In this document: piece by piece, positions 51,318 to 53,040 of the stretch
Position numbering within the stretch: position 1 is the stretch's first letter
How the letters are laid out: each line of letters starts with the position of its first letter
NCBI GenBank assembly: GCA_021802545.1
Contig: JAJZRS010000020.1
Span: 1 to 53,040 of the forward strand
DNA: 53,040 nt
Source of the DNA: Pseudomonadota bacterium
GTDB lineage: Bacteria > Pseudomonadota > Gammaproteobacteria > Burkholderiales > JABEVD01
Direction: 5' to 3'
Notes under the pieces: model-generated
What the model was told of the DNA's origin: nothing
Databases searched by the model: none
Seen by the model: the letters and a program-made list of their open reading frames with translations, nothing else
Made by a program: the position numbers and the translations under genes

Positions 51318-52075
51318 GAAGCTTCCCGTTCGAAGACGAACATGCCGCAGCCATATTCGAGTTTTTCTGCAGAGCTCATCGTGCTGTTTTCGGTGAAAGC
51401 GCCCTGATCGTCCACGACCGAGAACGAAACGAGCTTGAGACTGGAAAACATTCTGAGGACTGAATTCGGTGAATGGACCCTGTGCGCATTGAAACATATT
51501 CGCTCGCGCCCTATGGGAAGAGAAAGATAAAGCTTGCCGCCCGGCTTTAATACTCGCTGGAGTTCAAGGGCGGCCTTGACGCTGCCCATGGGGTCGATCG
51601 GGTCGCCGTACCGGCCAAGCCCGATATGTTCGATGACATGCAGGCAGGAAAGGGATTCGGCCGACCCCGAAGGGAAAGGGAGATTCAGGATGTTGCCGGC
51701 CACCGAATCGAGCCCGGGAAGGTTCGCTTTCAGCGGCCTGTAGTCGACGAAAACCGTTTCGACGGTTGCACTCAGCACGCTCATGGTCAAGACGCTCGAT
51801 CCTACATCCACATGCCGCGCAGGCTTCGATGCGGCCAGCGCTCTCGAAAGCCATGCACCCTGGTAGAAATAATGGGCATCGAACGGCGTATGGGTGCTCC
51901 AGTCACCGAGGCAGGGCTGCATGTCGGAAAAGGGCATGGATTGCCCATGAGCGGTACTGGCGTAACGCCGCCAGTGGCTGATGAAACGCGGCAGATAAAG
52001 GAGACCGACAATCGGTCTGGGATAGAGCAGGGCGAGCAACCAGTGCCTCGCAAACAGCCTGATTTTCCGCATCAT
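51314..52075 (-). CDS. DUF268-type methyltransferase-like protein
   Basis: The 253-residue protein has a class I methyltransferase-like fold, with HVDVGSSVLTMSVLSA, ILNLPFPSGSAESLSCLHVIEHIGLGRYGD and LQRVLKPGGKLYLSLPIG. The DPIDPMG segment between is typical of DUF268. The family is frequent in polysaccharide loci and its reaction is not known; sugar or glycan methylation is the natural guess. It overlaps both neighbours by 4 bases. Confidence 0.82.
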   Translation of the reverse strand: MMRKIRLFARHWLLALLYPRPIVGLLYLPRFISHWRRYASTAHGQSMPFSDMQPCLGDWSTHTPFDAHYFYQGAWLSRALAASKPARHVDVGSSVLTMSVLSATVETVFVDYRPLKANLPGLDSVAGNILNLPFPSGSAESLSCLHVIEHIGLGRYGDPIDPMGSVKAALELQRVLKPGGKLYLSLPIGRERICFNAHRVHSPNSVLRMFSSLKLVSFSVVDDQGAFTENSTMSSAEKLEYGCGMFVFEREAS

Positions 52076-52794
52076 GCTCTATTTTTCCATGCGTTCGCGT
52101 CTACGAATATCGTGTTGATATACGTGTCGGCGTAAGTCAGATAGCCCTTTTCATGCATCAGTTCGATGATCTCGGTCAGCTTTCTTTCGGACTTGTCTTC
52201 GGTATAGCTCAGCGTCTCCAGGCAAAAGACTTCCGGGCGGTATTTCGAGAAATCGAAATGCTGCATGATTGCATAATCCAGCCCTTCCACATCGAGTGAA
52301 ACGAGGTTCGGACATTTTTCGAAATGCTGTTCGATGATTTCGTTGACGGTATGGACCGCCATCGGAATGACCTTGAGGATACGCTGATGACCGTAGGACT
52401 GGTAGCGTTCAGCCTCGTCCTTTGAGAAAGTGTTCAGCGTGCTGGTGCTCATGACATAGAAATCGGCTTTCCCGGACTGGATGCCCACACCGCAGTTCAG
52501 ATGTACATCTCGAGGCCGTTTTTTCGGAAATTCGGAAAAGAGGGAGGGGTCGGGTTCGACGCAGACACCATTTGCCCCATTCTCGTAGAAGAGGTAGGTA
52601 TTGCTGAGGTAGGTCGGATGGTGCGCCCCGATATCCAGATAGCGCACTTGATCGATTTTCAGCAACCTGACGAGGTATTGCAGAATCAGATCCTCGCCGC
52701 ACTGGGAATAGGAAATGCCGGCATTATCAGACTGATTCCGACGAAACTGCCTCAGTTTCGACAGCAGTCGATGCTTCATTACGTCAAGCGGCAT
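52072..52794 (-). CDS. FkbM-family methyltransferase
   Basis: The 240-residue protein has YSQCGEDLILQYL, LDIGAHHPTYLSNT for SAM binding, VCVEPDPSLFSEF and SLDVEGLDYAIMQ, the pattern of FkbM-domain methyltransferases. In polysaccharide loci these usually make O-methyl sugars. A start five residues later (ATG at 52779) is possible. It overlaps the partial gene before it by 11 bases and DUF268 by 4. Confidence 0.88.
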   Translation of the reverse strand: MPLDVMKHRLLSKLRQFRRNQSDNAGISYSQCGEDLILQYLVRLLKIDQVRYLDIGAHHPTYLSNTYLFYENGANGVCVEPDPSLFSEFPKKRPRDVHLNCGVGIQSGKADFYVMSTSTLNTFSKDEAERYQSYGHQRILKVIPMAVHTVNEIIEQHFEKCPNLVSLDVEGLDYAIMQHFDFSKYRPEVFCLETLSYTEDKSERKLTEIIELMHEKGYLTYADTYINTIFVDANAWKNRA

Positions 52795-53040
52795 CGATGG
52801 TTTTCTCCTGTGGATGATCTACTTCTAGCGAGGACTGCTCCCTGCGCATCACTTCAGCATAAGTCGGGGGGCGCATGATGATGCGGCACAACAGGCTCGA
52901 AGTCCTGATCATGGCCCAAACAATCTTTTCGGAAAGCGCATATGCCGCCCTTGGAAAGGAGCTCATAGACCGGCTTTTCATTTCAGGATATTTGGTTTCG
53001 ATATAGGCAAGTTCGGCTTCAGTGATTTCTTCAATGTTAT
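52784..53040 (-). CDS. Unknown protein, C-terminal end (partial)
   Basis: The minus-strand frame is open from the right edge to the stop at 52784 and gives the last 84 or so residues. The ATG at 52981 is not needed as a start, because the frame continues upstream with NIEEITEAELAYIETKYPE. The tail is basic with a short hydrophobic-helical part (EKIVWAMIRTSSLLCRIIM) and ends acidic. I do not recognise the family. It overlaps the FkbM gene by 11 bases, so it belongs to the same operon. Confidence 0.6.
   Translation of the reverse strand, partial: NIEEITEAELAYIETKYPEMKSRSMSSFPRAAYALSEKIVWAMIRTSSLLCRIIMRPPTYAEVMRREQSSLEVDHPQEKTIDAA

Overview
This window looks like a chromosome segment from a Betaproteobacterium. 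The evidence is the gene order, not a database match. It has a homodimeric-type aceE/aceF pair, a nadD-rsfS-rlmH-maf-rng chain, and a yggS-proC-yggT-yggU chain divergent from pilT-pilU. It also has a Sfum_1244-type conserved protein and a lipopolysaccharide locus of the wbpM/wbpL kind. Base composition is moderately GC-rich except for an AT-richer stretch around 47.4-49 kb. I saw no rRNA, tRNA, CRISPR array, insertion sequence or phage gene.

Left edge (1-3.56 kb): an accessory redox module. It holds the tail of a carboxymuconolactone decarboxylase/AhpD-like protein, two TmoC-like Rieske ferredoxins, a small unknown protein, a flavin amine-oxidase-like protein with an unexplained C-terminal part, and a secreted DUF302 protein. 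Near-perfect sigma-54 (-24/-12) promoters precede both Rieske genes, and a third good candidate precedes the DUF302 gene. This is the best candidate for an undescribed system here.

3.56-16.1 kb: a mosaic of single genes and short operons. These are a PAS-GGDEF diguanylate cyclase, a ROK sugar kinase, an O-methyltransferase, two small proteins (one KTSC), a chemoreceptor, a shortened MipA/OmpV protein, a papain-like peptidase, an HhH glycosylase-like protein, a CapA-like phosphoesterase, a Sfum_1244-type protein, a ClC chloride protein, a UspA protein and a PAP2 phosphatase.

16.1-31.5 kb: mostly housekeeping. A CopD-like protein, a membrane methyltransferase, ygiQ, rdgB and hemW form one chain. 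Two small lipoproteins and trmB follow. Then a plus-strand run goes 5-formyltetrahydrofolate cyclo-ligase, folD, aceE, aceF, nadD, rsfS, rlmH, maf, rng, linking one-carbon metabolism, pyruvate oxidation, NAD synthesis, ribosome maturation and RNA processing.

31.5-38.7 kb: yggU-yggT-proC-yggS on the minus strand, divergent from the twitching-motility ATPases pilT and pilU. An MBOAT O-acyltransferase and an SGNH-like partner follow pilU.

38.7-53.0 kb: one closely packed minus-strand operon for lipopolysaccharide, running off the right edge. In transcription order it has a cut protein, an FkbM methyltransferase, a DUF268 protein, an epimerase, a GT11 fucosyltransferase, GT2, GT4, a WbpV-like reductase, wbpL, wbpM, an O-antigen ligase, three core glycosyltransferases and rlmL. 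The set suggests an O-chain started on QuiNAc or FucNAc and possibly fucosylated.

A window-wide feature is extreme packing. All nine convergent gene pairs meet with between +2 and -23 bases of space, and four of them share one CTAG as both stop codons. Only one clear terminator-like hairpin was found.
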